This document shows positions 34,838 through 44,934 of a DNA stretch of 64,000 bases, piece by piece. Made by a program: the position numbers and the translations under genes. The DNA is taken from the NCBI RefSeq assembly GCF_002160865.1, contig NZ_NFLJ01000002.1, forward strand, positions 1 through 64,000, in the 5' to 3' direction. The notes under the pieces are model-generated. The model had not been told where the DNA came from. It saw only the letters and a list, made by a program, of their open reading frames with translations, and made no database searches. How positions within the stretch are numbered: position 1 is the first letter of the stretch; every line of letters begins with the position of its first letter. Source of the DNA: Massiliimicrobium timonense. GTDB taxonomy: Bacteria; Bacillota_I; Bacilli_A; Erysipelotrichales; Coprobacillaceae.

Positions 34838-35266
34838 GTGTTCATAGGTGAATATAGGCACAATATAGATGCAAAAGGACGTTTGAGTATTCCAGCCAAA
34901 ATGCGTCTTGAATGTGGTGAAAAAGTCTATGTCACTCGTGGTAATGAAGGTTGTTTAGCCGTCTATACTGTTGAAGGGTGGCAAACATATTATCAATCAC
35001 TCATGAAATTACCAAAAACAAAGAAAAAAACCAGAATATTTATTCGTTTGGTCACTTCCAGAGCAACGGAATGTGAATTTGACAAATTAGGACGTATTAA
35101 TATTCCTCAGGTTTTAAGAAATGAAGGTCAGCTTCAAAAAGAATGCGTGATTGTAGGGGCAGGAGATCACATTGAATTATGGGATAGCCAAATGTGGGAT
35201 TGCTTCTATGATGAGAATATGGATCAGTTTGATGACATTTCAGAAAATATTGATGATTTAGATTAG
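34838..35266 (+). CDS. mraZ: Transcriptional regulator MraZ
   Basis: A 142-residue (GTG start) regulator that binds the repeats just upstream and controls the dcw operon. It holds two SpoVT/AbrB-like halves: FIGEYRHNIDAKGRLSIPAKMR and ATECEFDKLGRINIPQVLRNE, each with the DxxGRixIP signature. The start at 34838 gives the standard V/MFIGEYxHNID N-terminus; a GTG at 34823 in frame would add five residues. It has an acidic C-terminal tail. rsmH follows 9 bp later. Confidence 0.93.
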   Translation: MFIGEYRHNIDAKGRLSIPAKMRLECGEKVYVTRGNEGCLAVYTVEGWQTYYQSLMKLPKTKKKTRIFIRLVTSRATECEFDKLGRINIPQVLRNEGQLQKECVIVGAGDHIELWDSQMWDCFYDENMDQFDDISENIDDLD

Positions 35267-35275
35267 GAGGATGTT

Positions 35276-36220
35276 ATGTTTCATCATATCAGTGTATTAC
35301 TTCAAGAAACGATTGATGGTTTAAATATCAAAGAAGATGGAATCTATGTAGACTGTACACTGGGTGGTGGTGGACATAGTCAGGAGATTCTCAAACGTTT
35401 AACGACGGGACATCTTTATTGTTTTGATCAAGATCAAACGGCTATAGCGGCGGCTCAAGAACGTCTGGCACAGATTTCTGATCGTTTTACTATTATTTAT
35501 GCCAATTTTAAAAATTTAAAAGAAGAACTGGCAAAACGTGGTGTCGGCCACGTGGATGGATTTGTTTTTGATTTGGGTGTATCTTCGCCACAGTTTGATG
35601 ATGGTGAACGTGGTTTTAGTTATAACTATGATGCTCGTTTAGATATGCGAATGGATCAAAATCAAAAGATCAGTGCCTATGAACTGGTCAATCAGGCACC
35701 AGTGTCAGATTTAATCACATGGTTATATAAATATTCTGATGAAAAGTTTGCTAAACAGATTGCCAGAGCCATTGCACGTCATCGTGAACAAAAACCTATC
35801 GAAACGACTTTTGAGCTTGTCGATATTATTAAAGAAGCAATACCAGCTCCAGCCAGAAGAAAAGGGGGACATCCAGCCAAGCGAACTTTTCAGGCTTTAA
35901 GGATTGCAGTTAATGACGAACTAAATGTTTTTGAACAGGCTTTAAATGATGCTTTGACACTTTTAAATGTTCATGGGCGTATTGCAGTGATTACTTTTCA
36001 TTCTTTGGAAGATAAGATTTGTAAATATACTTTTCAAGAAGTAACGAAACAACCGGATTTACCAAGAGGAATGCCGGTTGTTCCAGAATATTTAAAACCT
36101 CGATTTAAAAAAATAACAAAGAAACCAATTGTAGCAAGTGATGAGGAATTATTAGAAAATCATCGCTCACATTCAGCAAAATTAAGAATTATAGAAAGGA
36201 TATATGAAGATGAGAAATAA
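35276..36220 (+). CDS. rsmH: 16S rRNA (cytosine(1402)-N(4))-methyltransferase
   Basis: A 314-residue SAM-dependent enzyme (formerly MraW) that methylates C1402 in the ribosomal P site. It shows [14 protein letters not shown] (SAM binding), [37 protein letters not shown] and the [14 protein letters not shown] and ITFHSLEDK motifs. Length is normal. GGAGG precedes the start, and ftsL overlaps its end by 17 bp, as expected in a dcw operon. Confidence 0.96.
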   Translation: MFHHISVLLQETIDGLNIKEDGIYVDCTLGGGGHSQEILKRLTTGHLYCFDQDQTAIAAAQERLAQISDRFTIIYANFKNLKEELAKRGVGHVDGFVFDLGVSSPQFDDGERGFSYNYDARLDMRMDQNQKISAYELVNQAPVSDLITWLYKYSDEKFAKQIARAIARHREQKPIETTFELVDIIKEAIPAPARRKGGHPAKRTFQALRIAVNDELNVFEQALNDALTLLNVHGRIAVITFHSLEDKICKYTFQEVTKQPDLPRGMPVVPEYLKPRFKKITKKPIVASDEELLENHRSHSAKLRIIERIYEDEK

Positions 36221-36509
36221 GAAAAGAGAACCAAGATTTTTAAGATTTTCAAAACGTTTATTAGTGATGAGTTTTATTGTTTTTGTTGTGGGAATTGTTG
36301 CTTTAAATTCTTATGAATCAACAATCAATGTTGCATGTAATAAATTAGAAAAAGACATTAAGACAATTGAATCAGATATTGACGGGTTAGATATGAAAAA
36401 ATTAGAATTAGCATCTTTTTCTCGTCTGGAATCAGTTGCTCAAGCGAAGGGATATACATATAAACAAAATACTGCCACAGCTGCCGTTGTAGGAGTTCCT
36501 GAAGAATAA
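36204..36509 (+). CDS. ftsL: FtsL-like cell division protein
   Basis: A 101-residue single-pass protein. A basic cytoplasmic N-terminus, one membrane helix (about 18-37, [18 protein letters not shown]) and an outside leucine-zipper-like coiled coil (about 45-75). Sequence similarity in FtsL is low, so the call rests on size, topology and position between rsmH and the division PBP. It acts with DivIC and the PBP at the septum. Its stop overlaps the next start by 1 bp. Confidence 0.85.
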   Translation: MKMRNKKREPRFLRFSKRLLVMSFIVFVVGIVALNSYESTINVACNKLEKDIKTIESDIDGLDMKKLELASFSRLESVAQAKGYTYKQNTATAAVVGVPEE

Positions 36510-38662
36510 TGGCAATGAAAAAAAATAATAATCAAAGTGCTAAAATTGTTTATTGCATTATTATGGTGGTTATTGTTTGTATGGTATGCAATGTCATTTA
36601 TCTGGGAGCTACTGGTAAACATTTTGTCAGTGGAAATGATATTGAAGAATATGCTGAAAGTCGTGGTGAAAGTAAGACAGATATTTTATCTGCCAAACGT
36701 GGAACGATTTATTCAAGTGATAATGAAGTCATTGCGGGTGATATGAAAACATATAAGCTTTATGCTATTTTATCAAAAACCCACTTAACTTTGGATAAAA
36801 AGCCAGATTATGTTGTTGATCCAGAAGCAACAGCAAAAGCATTGGCACCAATTATTGGAATGGATGAAGAAGATATTTTGAAGCAATTAAAGAAAGACAC
36901 TTATCAAGTTGAATTTGGAAGTTATGGAAATAATCTTTCTTCACTCGTTAAAGATCAAATTGATGCTTTAAAATTACCGGGTCTGGAGTTTGATGAAATT
37001 ACAACAAGAAATTATCGTTATGGTGATTTTGCTTCTTATGAGGTAGGATATGCGCAAGCTGTTACAGATGAAATCAAAGGAAAAACAGTACAGACATTGG
37101 TAGGAAAAATGGGTATTGAACAAGCTTTTGATGATGAATTATCTGGAACGGATGGAGAAAGAACTTATCTCGCCGACAACAATAATAATGTTTTACCTAA
37201 TGGAATTTTAAGTGAAACTGCACCCGTTGCTGGAAATGATGTTTATTTAACGATTGATACAGATGTTCAAACAGAATTAGATATGCAGATGGAAAAGATG
37301 ATTGAAGAATTAAAACCGGAAAAAGCAACATGTGGTATCATGGATGCCAAGACAGGGAAATTGTTGGCGATTTCTAATTATCCATCTTTTGATCCTAATA
37401 AACGTGATATTAAAAATTATGTGGATTTATTTTTAAATGAACCAGTAGAACCGGGATCAGTTTTTAAATCATTTGTTTATGGAAATGCGATTAATGATCA
37501 AAAATTAGATGTTGATGATACATATCAATCTGGAAAGTTTCATTATAAAGTCAATGGGAAAACGGTTGCTACAATTAATGACCATAATAGTGGTCGTGGT
37601 TGGGGAACAATAAGTTATAAAAAAGGATTTTATTATTCAAGTAATACAGGAATTTGTCATATCTTGAGTGAAAAAACAGATAAACAATCTTTACTTCAAG
37701 ATTATGAAGATTTAGGATTCTTTAAAGAAAGCAGTATTGATGGCTTAACTTCAGCGGCTGGTTTTGCAGGATATAAGCGTGAAGGTGAAAGAACTCTAGA
37801 ATATTTAACAACAGGATTTGGTCAAGGTTCTACATTTACTGCTTTACAATTGATTCGTGCTTATAGTGCTTTTGCGAATGATGGAAAAATGGTAGAGCCA
37901 TATCTGGTTGAAAAAGTTGTCAATAGTGATAGTCAAGAAACACTTTATGAAGCCAAAACACAGTATTCTAAACAGATTTATTCAGTAGATACAGTTAAAC
38001 AAGTTCGAGAATTGTTGAAAGGTGTTATTAATGAAGAAGGAAGTACCGGATACAATTATCGCATGGATGATGTGAGTTTGATTGGAAAAACGGGAACAGG
38101 GCAGGTAGCTTCTGAGTCAGGTGGATATCGAAGTGGTTATTATACACATAGTTTTGTAGGAATGGCACCTTATGATGATCCTCAAGTGATTTTAGTTATG
38201 TGGTATCAGGGAAGTTCATCAAGTACGACATCTGCCGCAAAGGTTGTACAGGGAGGTATTCGTGCAGCTTTGAATAAATTAAATACACAGCCATCACAAG
38301 TTGTGGAAACATCAACATTTGTTTTAGATAATTATATGAATCAAAGTGTTGATTACGCTAAAGAAGTTCTTTCTAATCATCAGCTTTCATCGCTTGTCAT
38401 TGGAGATGGTGATATTGTCATGAGTCAATATCCAAAAGCTCAAACTGAAGTTTCATCGAAATCTCGTGTATTTTTACAGACGAATGGAACGAATATAACC
38501 ATGCCTTCGATGACGGGCTGGTCACGAAAGGAAGCAGAAGCCTTTGGTACGATGGCTCATGTGGATATTGAGTTTAAAGGCGAAGGTACAATTTATAAAC
38601 AGAGTGTAACGAAAGGAACAAAACTCAAATCAAATCAAAAAATTACAGTGACTGCAAAATAG
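36509..38662 (+). CDS. Class B penicillin-binding protein (PBP2B/FtsI-like)
   Basis: A 717-residue septal transpeptidase. N-terminal membrane helix (about 11-33), dimerisation domain (about 50-220), transpeptidase domain (about 245-600) with active Ser317 in PGSVFK, SSNTG (SxN motif) and GKTGTGQ (KTG motif), and a C-terminal PASTA region (about 620-717). It cross-links septal peptidoglycan and works with FtsL. A 13-bp stem terminator follows, so co-transcription with the next PBP is limited. Beta-lactams are its classic inhibitors. Confidence 0.94.
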   Translation: MAMKKNNNQSAKIVYCIIMVVIVCMVCNVIYLGATGKHFVSGNDIEEYAESRGESKTDILSAKRGTIYSSDNEVIAGDMKTYKLYAILSKTHLTLDKKPDYVVDPEATAKALAPIIGMDEEDILKQLKKDTYQVEFGSYGNNLSSLVKDQIDALKLPGLEFDEITTRNYRYGDFASYEVGYAQAVTDEIKGKTVQTLVGKMGIEQAFDDELSGTDGERTYLADNNNNVLPNGILSETAPVAGNDVYLTIDTDVQTELDMQMEKMIEELKPEKATCGIMDAKTGKLLAISNYPSFDPNKRDIKNYVDLFLNEPVEPGSVFKSFVYGNAINDQKLDVDDTYQSGKFHYKVNGKTVATINDHNSGRGWGTISYKKGFYYSSNTGICHILSEKTDKQSLLQDYEDLGFFKESSIDGLTSAAGFAGYKREGERTLEYLTTGFGQGSTFTALQLIRAYSAFANDGKMVEPYLVEKVVNSDSQETLYEAKTQYSKQIYSVDTVKQVRELLKGVINEEGSTGYNYRMDDVSLIGKTGTGQVASESGGYRSGYYTHSFVGMAPYDDPQVILVMWYQGSSSSTTSAAKVVQGGIRAALNKLNTQPSQVVETSTFVLDNYMNQSVDYAKEVLSNHQLSSLVIGDGDIVMSQYPKAQTEVSSKSRVFLQTNGTNITMPSMTGWSRKEAEAFGTMAHVDIEFKGEGTIYKQSVTKGTKLKSNQKITVTAK

Positions 38663-38684
38663 GAACTTTTGAAGTTCCTATTTT
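38656..38684 (+). terminator. Terminator between the two PBP genes
   Basis: AAAATAGGAACTT (38656-38668) and AAGTTCCTATTTT (38672-38684) with a 3-nt loop form a perfect 13-bp stem that takes in the stop codon of the first PBP. Confidence 0.8.
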
Positions 38685-38711
38685 CATATTTTATAAAAGA
38701 AATCATACAAT
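38683..38711 (+). promoter_or_regulatory. Promoter for the second PBP gene
   Basis: -35 TTCATA (38683-38688), 17-bp spacer, -10 TACAAT (38706-38711), directly behind the terminator. The transcript would start near 38718, only about 10 nt before the chosen start codon. Confidence 0.5.
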
Positions 38712-38726
38712 ATGATGGTGATAAAA

Positions 38727-40646
38727 ATGATTTTTTCTCGTATGATCAAAAAGATTCAATGGGTTAATATTGTCATGACCATCATTATTTTATGTATTGT
38801 ACTGCGTTTAGGATATAGTCAATTTTTTGCTTATCAGGAATTAAGCTTAAAAGCAACAGAATCATGGCAACGTAGCTTTCCATTAGAAGCATCACGTGGA
38901 AAAATCTATGATTCTCAACATGTCACTTTAGTTGATAATTTAACAACATCTTCGTTAATTGTTGTACCAAGCCAAATTCATGATCCAATTCATACAGCTT
39001 ATGAATTATCACGTATTTTAAAATGTGATGAGCAGACATTACTGCAAAAAATTCAAAAAAAGGTTTCTGTAGAAAGAATTCAACCTGAAGGCAGACAGTT
39101 AGATGAAAATAAAGCTTATCAAATTGATCGTTTAAAATTACCGGGTGTATATCTTGTACAAGATACATTGCGTTATTATCCTTTTCAAAATTATCTGGCT
39201 CAAACATTGGGATTTGTTGGGATAGATAATCAAGGACTGGTAGGATTAGAACGACAATATGATCAATATCTTTCTGGAGTCAATGGCAGCATTCATTATT
39301 ATATGAATGCTAAAGGACAAAATTTAAATATCTATCCAGCAAAATATGAATATCCTACAACAGGAATGGATATAGAATTAACGATTGATACACGTGTTCA
39401 GGATGTTGTAGAAAGAGAATTGAATAATGCCTATGCGACTTATGATCCCGATTCTATTTTATGTCTGGCGATGGACCCTCGTAATGGAAAAATACTGGCT
39501 ATATGTTCCAAACCGGATTTTGATCCTAATGACTATCAAAATGCTGATAGTGAAATCTATAATCGTAATTTGCCCATATGGAAGTCATATGAACCGGGTT
39601 CAACCTTTAAAATTATCACTTTCAGTAGTGCCTTGAATGAAAATCTATTTGATATGGATAAGGATACTTACTATGATAAAGGGTATGAAATTGTTGGTGG
39701 AGCAAGAATTAAATCATGGAAAAAAGGAGGACATGGCTTACAGACTTTTCGTGAAGTATTACAAAATTCATCGAATCCCGGTTTTGTGGAAATTGGTCGC
39801 AGGTTAGGGAAAGAACGTTTATATCAGTATATACAAGATTTTGGTTTAACGAAGAAAACAGGTGTCGATATGATGGGAGAATCAAGTGGTATCATGTTTG
39901 CTTATGATAAGTTCAATGAAGTAGAACAGGCGACAGTGGCCTTTGGTCAAGGAATATCTGTCACACCGATTCAACTGGTAAGAGCTGTTTGTGCCTGTGT
40001 CAATGGAGGAAAACTTTATCAGCCCTATATTGTCAACAAAATATATAATAGCAAAACACATGAAGTGATCAGTGAAACAAAACCAAAAATGATAAAACAG
40101 GTGATTACAGCGCAAACATCTGCCAAAGTCAGAGATGCCTTAGAAGGTGTTGTGACAGATGGTGGAGGTAAAAATGCCTATATTGATGGCTATCGTATTG
40201 GTGGAAAAACAGGAACAGCTCAACGTGCTATGAATGGAACATATGCAGGGAATGGATATATTTTATCTTTTTTGGGTGTTGCGCCTATTGATAATCCTCA
40301 GATTGTTTTGTATCTGGCTATGGATAATCCAAAAAAATGTGTCCAATATGGTGGGACAACAGCTGCTCCTATTGCCAGAAAGATTTTTATGGATGTTTTA
40401 CCTGCTTTAGAAATACCAAAAGTAACGAAACAGAGGGAAAAAGCCTATGTCTGGACAGATGTTCCTGCCTATGATGTAGAAAATTATATTGGTAAGAAAA
40501 AATCTGAAGTCCAAAATGAAAATTATGGTTTTGAGTTTTTAGGAGAAGGAGATTATGTGATTGATCAATTGCCACGTGTAGGTGAACAAATAGAACAAGG
40601 TCAAAAAGTCAAGATTATGTTAGGCAATAAACAGGATATACGATAA
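38727..40646 (+). CDS. Second class B penicillin-binding protein (SpoVD/PbpB-like)
   Basis: A 639-residue transpeptidase with an N-terminal membrane helix (about 11-30), dimerisation domain (about 40-190, RGKIYDSQHVTLVDN) and transpeptidase domain (about 225-560) with active Ser292 in PGSTFK, SSNPG and GKTGTAQ. A short PASTA-like tail (about 580-639) ends the protein. Its place after the septal PBP matches spoVD in spore formers. The start is uncertain: ATG 38712 lies at the -10 box, 38727 has a GGTGATA signal, and 38742 is a further option. It probably has its own promoter. Confidence 0.92.
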   Translation: MIFSRMIKKIQWVNIVMTIIILCIVLRLGYSQFFAYQELSLKATESWQRSFPLEASRGKIYDSQHVTLVDNLTTSSLIVVPSQIHDPIHTAYELSRILKCDEQTLLQKIQKKVSVERIQPEGRQLDENKAYQIDRLKLPGVYLVQDTLRYYPFQNYLAQTLGFVGIDNQGLVGLERQYDQYLSGVNGSIHYYMNAKGQNLNIYPAKYEYPTTGMDIELTIDTRVQDVVERELNNAYATYDPDSILCLAMDPRNGKILAICSKPDFDPNDYQNADSEIYNRNLPIWKSYEPGSTFKIITFSSALNENLFDMDKDTYYDKGYEIVGGARIKSWKKGGHGLQTFREVLQNSSNPGFVEIGRRLGKERLYQYIQDFGLTKKTGVDMMGESSGIMFAYDKFNEVEQATVAFGQGISVTPIQLVRAVCACVNGGKLYQPYIVNKIYNSKTHEVISETKPKMIKQVITAQTSAKVRDALEGVVTDGGGKNAYIDGYRIGGKTGTAQRAMNGTYAGNGYILSFLGVAPIDNPQIVLYLAMDNPKKCVQYGGTTAAPIARKIFMDVLPALEIPKVTKQREKAYVWTDVPAYDVENYIGKKKSEVQNENYGFEFLGEGDYVIDQLPRVGEQIEQGQKVKIMLGNKQDIR

Positions 40647-40719
40647 GAAGAAAACACGTCTGATGATAGCTTGTTGAAGAAGAATATGTTATAATAAAGC
40701 ATTGATTGGAGGAATCATA

Positions 40720-43700
40720 ATGCTTATACAGGAAAGAGAAATCAGACGTGTTGTTAAGGATGAAAAGGAATATCGTTATGGCCGTTTTATGGATATACGA
40801 GACGTCTTGGAAAGAATGACAATTTCTTTTGATGAAGGCAATCATTGTTATAGAATGAATGCTAGAATGTCAATTCGTGATGAGAAATTTATTGTTTCTA
40901 TGAAAATATCACAGGATGGGGAGATTATTCAATCACATTGTAGTTGTTCATTAAAAGGACAATGTCGTCATATTGCAGCTATTTTATTCTTTTTAAAGAC
41001 ATTGACGGTGACATCTTTTCCTTATTTTTATGAAAAAGATGATCAATGGAATAAACAACAACAATTAGCAAAAATAGAAAAACAAAGACAAGAACGAATC
41101 TTACAAAAAAAGCAACAGGAATCAATGGATTTAATTCATTTATATAAAGAACAGTTATTAAGAGAATCTTTTGTTCCTTTGATTTCAAAACAATATCAAA
41201 TTAAAGTTTTTGTACAACAAAAAAAAGATCATTTATGGATTGCTTTTAAGATTTTAGCACCTCATCAAAGCTATATTATTAAAAATATTGAATCTTTTTT
41301 AAAAGCCATTGATCATCATGAAAATGTCCAATATAGTAAAAATTTTGGTTTTATTCATAGTTTAGAAGCTTTTGATGAAGACTCAAGAGAAATTATCACA
41401 TTGATGAAAAAATGTTTTTTAAACAATCAATATCTCCAACAAGGAATCATTAAGACACTTATGTTAAATGATGAACTGGATGAATTTTATCAAATCATGA
41501 GTGTTTTACCATCTTCTTATTGTGATATCGCCTTTGATAAGAAAAATATACAGATTCCTCTAGAAATAACCTTAAAAGAAGAAAGTTATGTCTTAGATTT
41601 TTCTGATTATCATCAATTTGAAAATGTTTTGATGACTTCTCATTATATTTATCGTTTAGAAAACGATGTTTTATATCGTTATGATTTTCATGCACCCCAA
41701 CAAGTACTCACTTTTATTCAAAAATGGATGGAAACCAAAGGCGGTTTCTATATCCCACAATCATCTTTGATGGATTTTTATAAATACGTACTTTATGATT
41801 TAAATGATGATATTCTTTTAGATACCCATCTTTTTGATACTTATCATCAAGAAGATATGATTAATCTTTATGCAGATATGACCAAAGATGATCAAATCTG
41901 TATACAGCTGGAATATATATATGATGATCATATGAGTTATGGTTTTGATGAACACAATACTCATAAATCGAAACAAGCTGATTTAATTGAAGACTATTTA
42001 CGTCCTTATATTGAAGATATTGATGACCACATGGTTTATTTACAATATGACCATGATTTTACTTATCAGTTTTTAAAGGAAAGTCTGCCTTATCTTTCCC
42101 ATTATTGTCAAGTTTTTGTTAGTGATGCTTTAAATAGCTTTTCACAGGCTAAACCTGTTGATATACGTGTCGGAGTTCATCTGCAAAATGGTTTGCTTTC
42201 GATTGATATTCAAAGTGTGCATGTTCAAAAAGAAGAACTGATGGATATATTAAAAGCATATAAGAAAAAAAGAAAATTTTATAAATTAAAAAATGGACAG
42301 ATTCTTTCATTAGATAATCAGGAATTACAGGATTTAGACCATCTAACAGATACGTTATCATTGCCAGTGCAGGATATTGTGCGTGGAGAGGTTCAAATCC
42401 CAACTTATCGTTTATTTGAAATTGATCAGATGATGCAAGATGATACATCTTTACATTATCAAAGAAGTGAAGAATTAAAGAAATGGATAGAAGATTTTCA
42501 AACAAAGGAACATGAATTTGATGTGCCTGAACATTATCAACCGATTTTAAGGGATTATCAAAAGAAAGGATATCAATGGTTAAGGTTGATGGAACATTAT
42601 CATTTTGGAGGTATTTTAGCGGATGATATGGGGTTGGGGAAAACCTTACAGATGATTACTTATTTTGATAGCTTAAAAGGACAGGGAACACATTTGGTTA
42701 TTGCTCCAGCGAGTTTAATTTTAAACTGGCAGGATGAATTGATGAAGTTTTCAAATGATTTAAACGTCCTTTGTGTTTATGGAAATAAAGAAGAAAGAGA
42801 AGAACATTTAAAAAATCAAGAACAATATGATGTTTTGATTACATCTTATGATTATTTAAGAAGGGATATTGAATGGTATGAAAAATTGTCTTTTCATACA
42901 GTTGTGATTGATGAAGCCCAGAATATTAAAAACCCTAAAACGAGAAATGCGATATGTGTCAAGCGTTTAAAAGCTAAACAGCGTTTTGCTTTAACGGGAA
43001 CACCGATTGAAAACTCATTAGCTGAATTATGGTCTATCTTTGATTTCTTGATGCCTTATTATCTTTATCATTACAGTTATTTCTTAGAACAATTTGAACG
43101 TCCTATTGTTAAAGAACATAATGAACAAAAACAAGAACGTTTAAAACAAATGATTACACCTTTTGTTTTAAGAAGAAATAAAAAAGATGTCTTATATGAG
43201 TTACCAGAAAAGATTGAACAAACTTTATATATGCATTTGAGTGAGGAAGAAGAAAAATTATATCTTGCTAATTTAGTTCAAGTGAATCAATCTCTCCAAC
43301 AAAAGCTAGATGTTCAAAAATTAGGACATATTGATATTTTAGCTATGTTGACACGTTTAAGACAATTATGCCAAGATTTGCGTTTATTATATCCAGAGTT
43401 TCAAGGGCCTTCGTCAAAGCTGAAAGGATGTATGGAATTGATTCATTCATTAAAAGATAATCATAAGAAAATATTATTGTTTTCTTCATTTACATCTTTA
43501 TTACATTTAATTGAAGAACAATGTCAAAAAGAACATGTGAGTTATTATCTTTTAGATGGTTCAACACCTAAGGAAAAGCGTAAAAAGATGGTCGATCAGT
43601 TTCAAAATGATGATACAACCTTGTTTTTGATTTCTTTAAAAGCGGGTGGTTCAGGTTTGAATCTGACCAGTGCACAGGCTGTTATACATTATGATCCATG

Positions 43701-43926
43701 GTGGAATATGTCAGCAAAGAATCAGGCAACAGATCGTGCTCATCGTATTGGACAACAGGAAACCGTACAAGTCTTTTCTTTGATTATGAAAAATACGATT
43801 GAAGAAAAAATCATGGAATTACAGATGCAAAAGAAAAACTTAGCCGATACTTTTGTAGAGGGCAATGAAGGAAGTATTACAAGCATGAGCTTAGAAGATA
43901 TGAAATCTTTATTTGAGATCTCTTAG
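40720..43926 (+). CDS. SNF2-family helicase with SWIM zinc finger
   Basis: A 1068-residue ATPase. A SWIM zinc finger (CSCSLKGQCRHIAAIL, about residues 68-83) opens the protein, followed by a coiled coil (about 105-135) and a long SNF2-associated bacterial region (to about 600). The ATPase core (about 610-1060) has GGILADDMGLGKTLQMI, VIDEAQNIKNPKT, TGTPIENSLAELWSI, LLDGSTPKEKR and the last motif QATDRAHRIGQQETVQVF. Such proteins translocate on duplex DNA. The ATG at 40720 follows TTGGAGGAATC. It occupies the place where mraY normally continues the dcw cluster. Confidence 0.93.
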   Translation: MLIQEREIRRVVKDEKEYRYGRFMDIRDVLERMTISFDEGNHCYRMNARMSIRDEKFIVSMKISQDGEIIQSHCSCSLKGQCRHIAAILFFLKTLTVTSFPYFYEKDDQWNKQQQLAKIEKQRQERILQKKQQESMDLIHLYKEQLLRESFVPLISKQYQIKVFVQQKKDHLWIAFKILAPHQSYIIKNIESFLKAIDHHENVQYSKNFGFIHSLEAFDEDSREIITLMKKCFLNNQYLQQGIIKTLMLNDELDEFYQIMSVLPSSYCDIAFDKKNIQIPLEITLKEESYVLDFSDYHQFENVLMTSHYIYRLENDVLYRYDFHAPQQVLTFIQKWMETKGGFYIPQSSLMDFYKYVLYDLNDDILLDTHLFDTYHQEDMINLYADMTKDDQICIQLEYIYDDHMSYGFDEHNTHKSKQADLIEDYLRPYIEDIDDHMVYLQYDHDFTYQFLKESLPYLSHYCQVFVSDALNSFSQAKPVDIRVGVHLQNGLLSIDIQSVHVQKEELMDILKAYKKKRKFYKLKNGQILSLDNQELQDLDHLTDTLSLPVQDIVRGEVQIPTYRLFEIDQMMQDDTSLHYQRSEELKKWIEDFQTKEHEFDVPEHYQPILRDYQKKGYQWLRLMEHYHFGGILADDMGLGKTLQMITYFDSLKGQGTHLVIAPASLILNWQDELMKFSNDLNVLCVYGNKEEREEHLKNQEQYDVLITSYDYLRRDIEWYEKLSFHTVVIDEAQNIKNPKTRNAICVKRLKAKQRFALTGTPIENSLAELWSIFDFLMPYYLYHYSYFLEQFERPIVKEHNEQKQERLKQMITPFVLRRNKKDVLYELPEKIEQTLYMHLSEEEEKLYLANLVQVNQSLQQKLDVQKLGHIDILAMLTRLRQLCQDLRLLYPEFQGPSSKLKGCMELIHSLKDNHKKILLFSSFTSLLHLIEEQCQKEHVSYYLLDGSTPKEKRKKMVDQFQNDDTTLFLISLKAGGSGLNLTSAQAVIHYDPWWNMSAKNQATDRAHRIGQQETVQVFSLIMKNTIEEKIMELQMQKKNLADTFVEGNEGSITSMSLEDMKSLFEIS

Positions 43927-43940
43927 TGAGATCTTTTTTT
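43916..43940 (+). terminator. Terminator of the SNF2 gene
   Basis: AGATCTC (43916-43922) and GAGATCT (43928-43934) with a 5-nt loop, then a T-run to 43940. The stop codon lies in the loop. Confidence 0.85.
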
Positions 43941-43950
43941 GTGCAAAAAA

Positions 43951-43966
43951 TGCCCAATTTTGGGCA
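43951..43966. promoter_or_regulatory. Perfect palindrome upstream of the orphan LytTR gene
   Basis: TGCCCAA (43951-43957) and TTGGGCA (43960-43966) with a TT spacer, flanked by A-runs on both sides. It lies 155 bp before the LytTR gene. A GC-rich operator in AT-rich sequence is plausible; it also could be a second terminator stem, but no T-run follows. Confidence 0.4.
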
Positions 43967-44121
43967 AAAAACGTGTAGAAATGCGTCGAATTTTGTAGAA
44001 AAATATACAATATTTAGGCAAATATGCATTTGATTTTGTCATAGAAGGTGAACATAACAGATTCATCTTGTGTTTTTTAAAGAAAATGCATTTCATATAT
44101 TTATATGGGAGGGATGAAGGC

Positions 44122-44592
44122 ATGAAGATTATCTATGATGAAAATGAACATATGAATCATCATGAATTAAAACTCGTGTATCATCCCAAAAATAAAAAAT
44201 TGGCACAATTACTATTAAAACAATTTACAGAAAATTTAGGAGAAGTAGAACTCTATGATGAATATCATAATAAATACTATATCCCTCTTTTAGCTATTTA
44301 TTATTTTGAGATGGTTGATCAAAAATTTTATGCTTATACTGAAAAAGATGTTTATCGTATTTCCTGTATGAAAATGGAACTTTTAAAAAAGCGGGTGCAG
44401 GACTATGGATTTTATCAAATTAATGTTCGTACATTGGTAAATATAAAACATGTTAAAACATATAAAATACAAAGAGGGAGTCGGCGAAGAATTGTTTTAG
44501 ATAATGATGATATTTTGATTTCCAGTCGACATTATAAACCAGAATTTGATCGACTCGCAGATCATTTAAAAATAGAAAAAATTCATATTTAA
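44122..44592 (+). CDS. Orphan LytTR-type DNA-binding protein
   Basis: A 156-residue protein with no receiver domain. The LytTR domain (about residues 55-150) shows IPLLAIYYFEMVDQKFYAYTEKDVYRI, the FYQINVRTLVNIKHVKTYKI recognition region and a basic RRRIVLDNDDILISSRHY stretch. The N-terminal 50 residues resemble the short helical part of LytTR-DUF3021-type regulators, although no DUF3021 gene follows. The ATG at 44122 has GGGAGG; a frame to 44068 lacks a signal. Ends in a 12-bp stem terminator. First gene of the LytTR cluster that runs to 48869. Confidence 0.85.
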   Translation: MKIIYDENEHMNHHELKLVYHPKNKKLAQLLLKQFTENLGEVELYDEYHNKYYIPLLAIYYFEMVDQKFYAYTEKDVYRISCMKMELLKKRVQDYGFYQINVRTLVNIKHVKTYKIQRGSRRRIVLDNDDILISSRHYKPEFDRLADHLKIEKIHI

Positions 44593-44624
44593 AAAGAACG
44601 AAAGAAAACTCCTTCGTTCTTTTT
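44591..44624 (+). terminator. Terminator of the orphan LytTR gene
   Basis: AAAAAGAACGAA (44591-44602) and TTCGTTCTTTTT (44613-44624) form a 12-bp stem with a 10-nt loop. Confidence 0.9.
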
Positions 44625-44900
44625 TGATGCATCATATATAAATACATATGTAAGAAGCCAAGTTCTTTTAGGCTAAGTCACAATATGATTTATATCTTCT
44701 ATTCATTTCTATGAGTTGCTGATGAGAAAAATCCCTTTCTTTTATATTTTTGAGTTCATTTTCATATAGAAATGAATAGGTGTTCTTTAAAGACAAGTTC
44801 ATTATAACGAATCTTTTAATAAAAAACGATGTTAAATGAAAAAAAGACAAGAAAAGAGTAATCATTTTACCGATTCGTCAAAAAATATAAATAAAAAAAA

Positions 44901-44922
44901 TTACAGTTTTGTCAAACTGTAA
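44901..44922 (-). terminator. Terminator of the small XRE gene
   Basis: TTACAGTTT (44901-44909) and AAACTGTAA (44914-44922) with loop TGTC; on the minus strand a T-run follows. Confidence 0.85.
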
Positions 44923-44934
44923 GATTTCTTGTTA

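Noticed and set aside
42385-42405. tRNA-like TTCAAATCC box
   Set aside because: It lies inside the SNF2 coding sequence and no cloverleaf can be built around it.
43923-44123. Minus-strand 66-codon frame upstream of the orphan LytTR gene
   Set aside because: It runs through a palindrome and a terminator, has no ribosome site and shows no protein-like composition.
44668-44865. A 65-codon minus-strand frame between the orphan LytTR and XRE genes
   Set aside because: No Shine-Dalgarno before either possible start and no recognised family; a faint resemblance to Spo0E-like proteins was not convincing.
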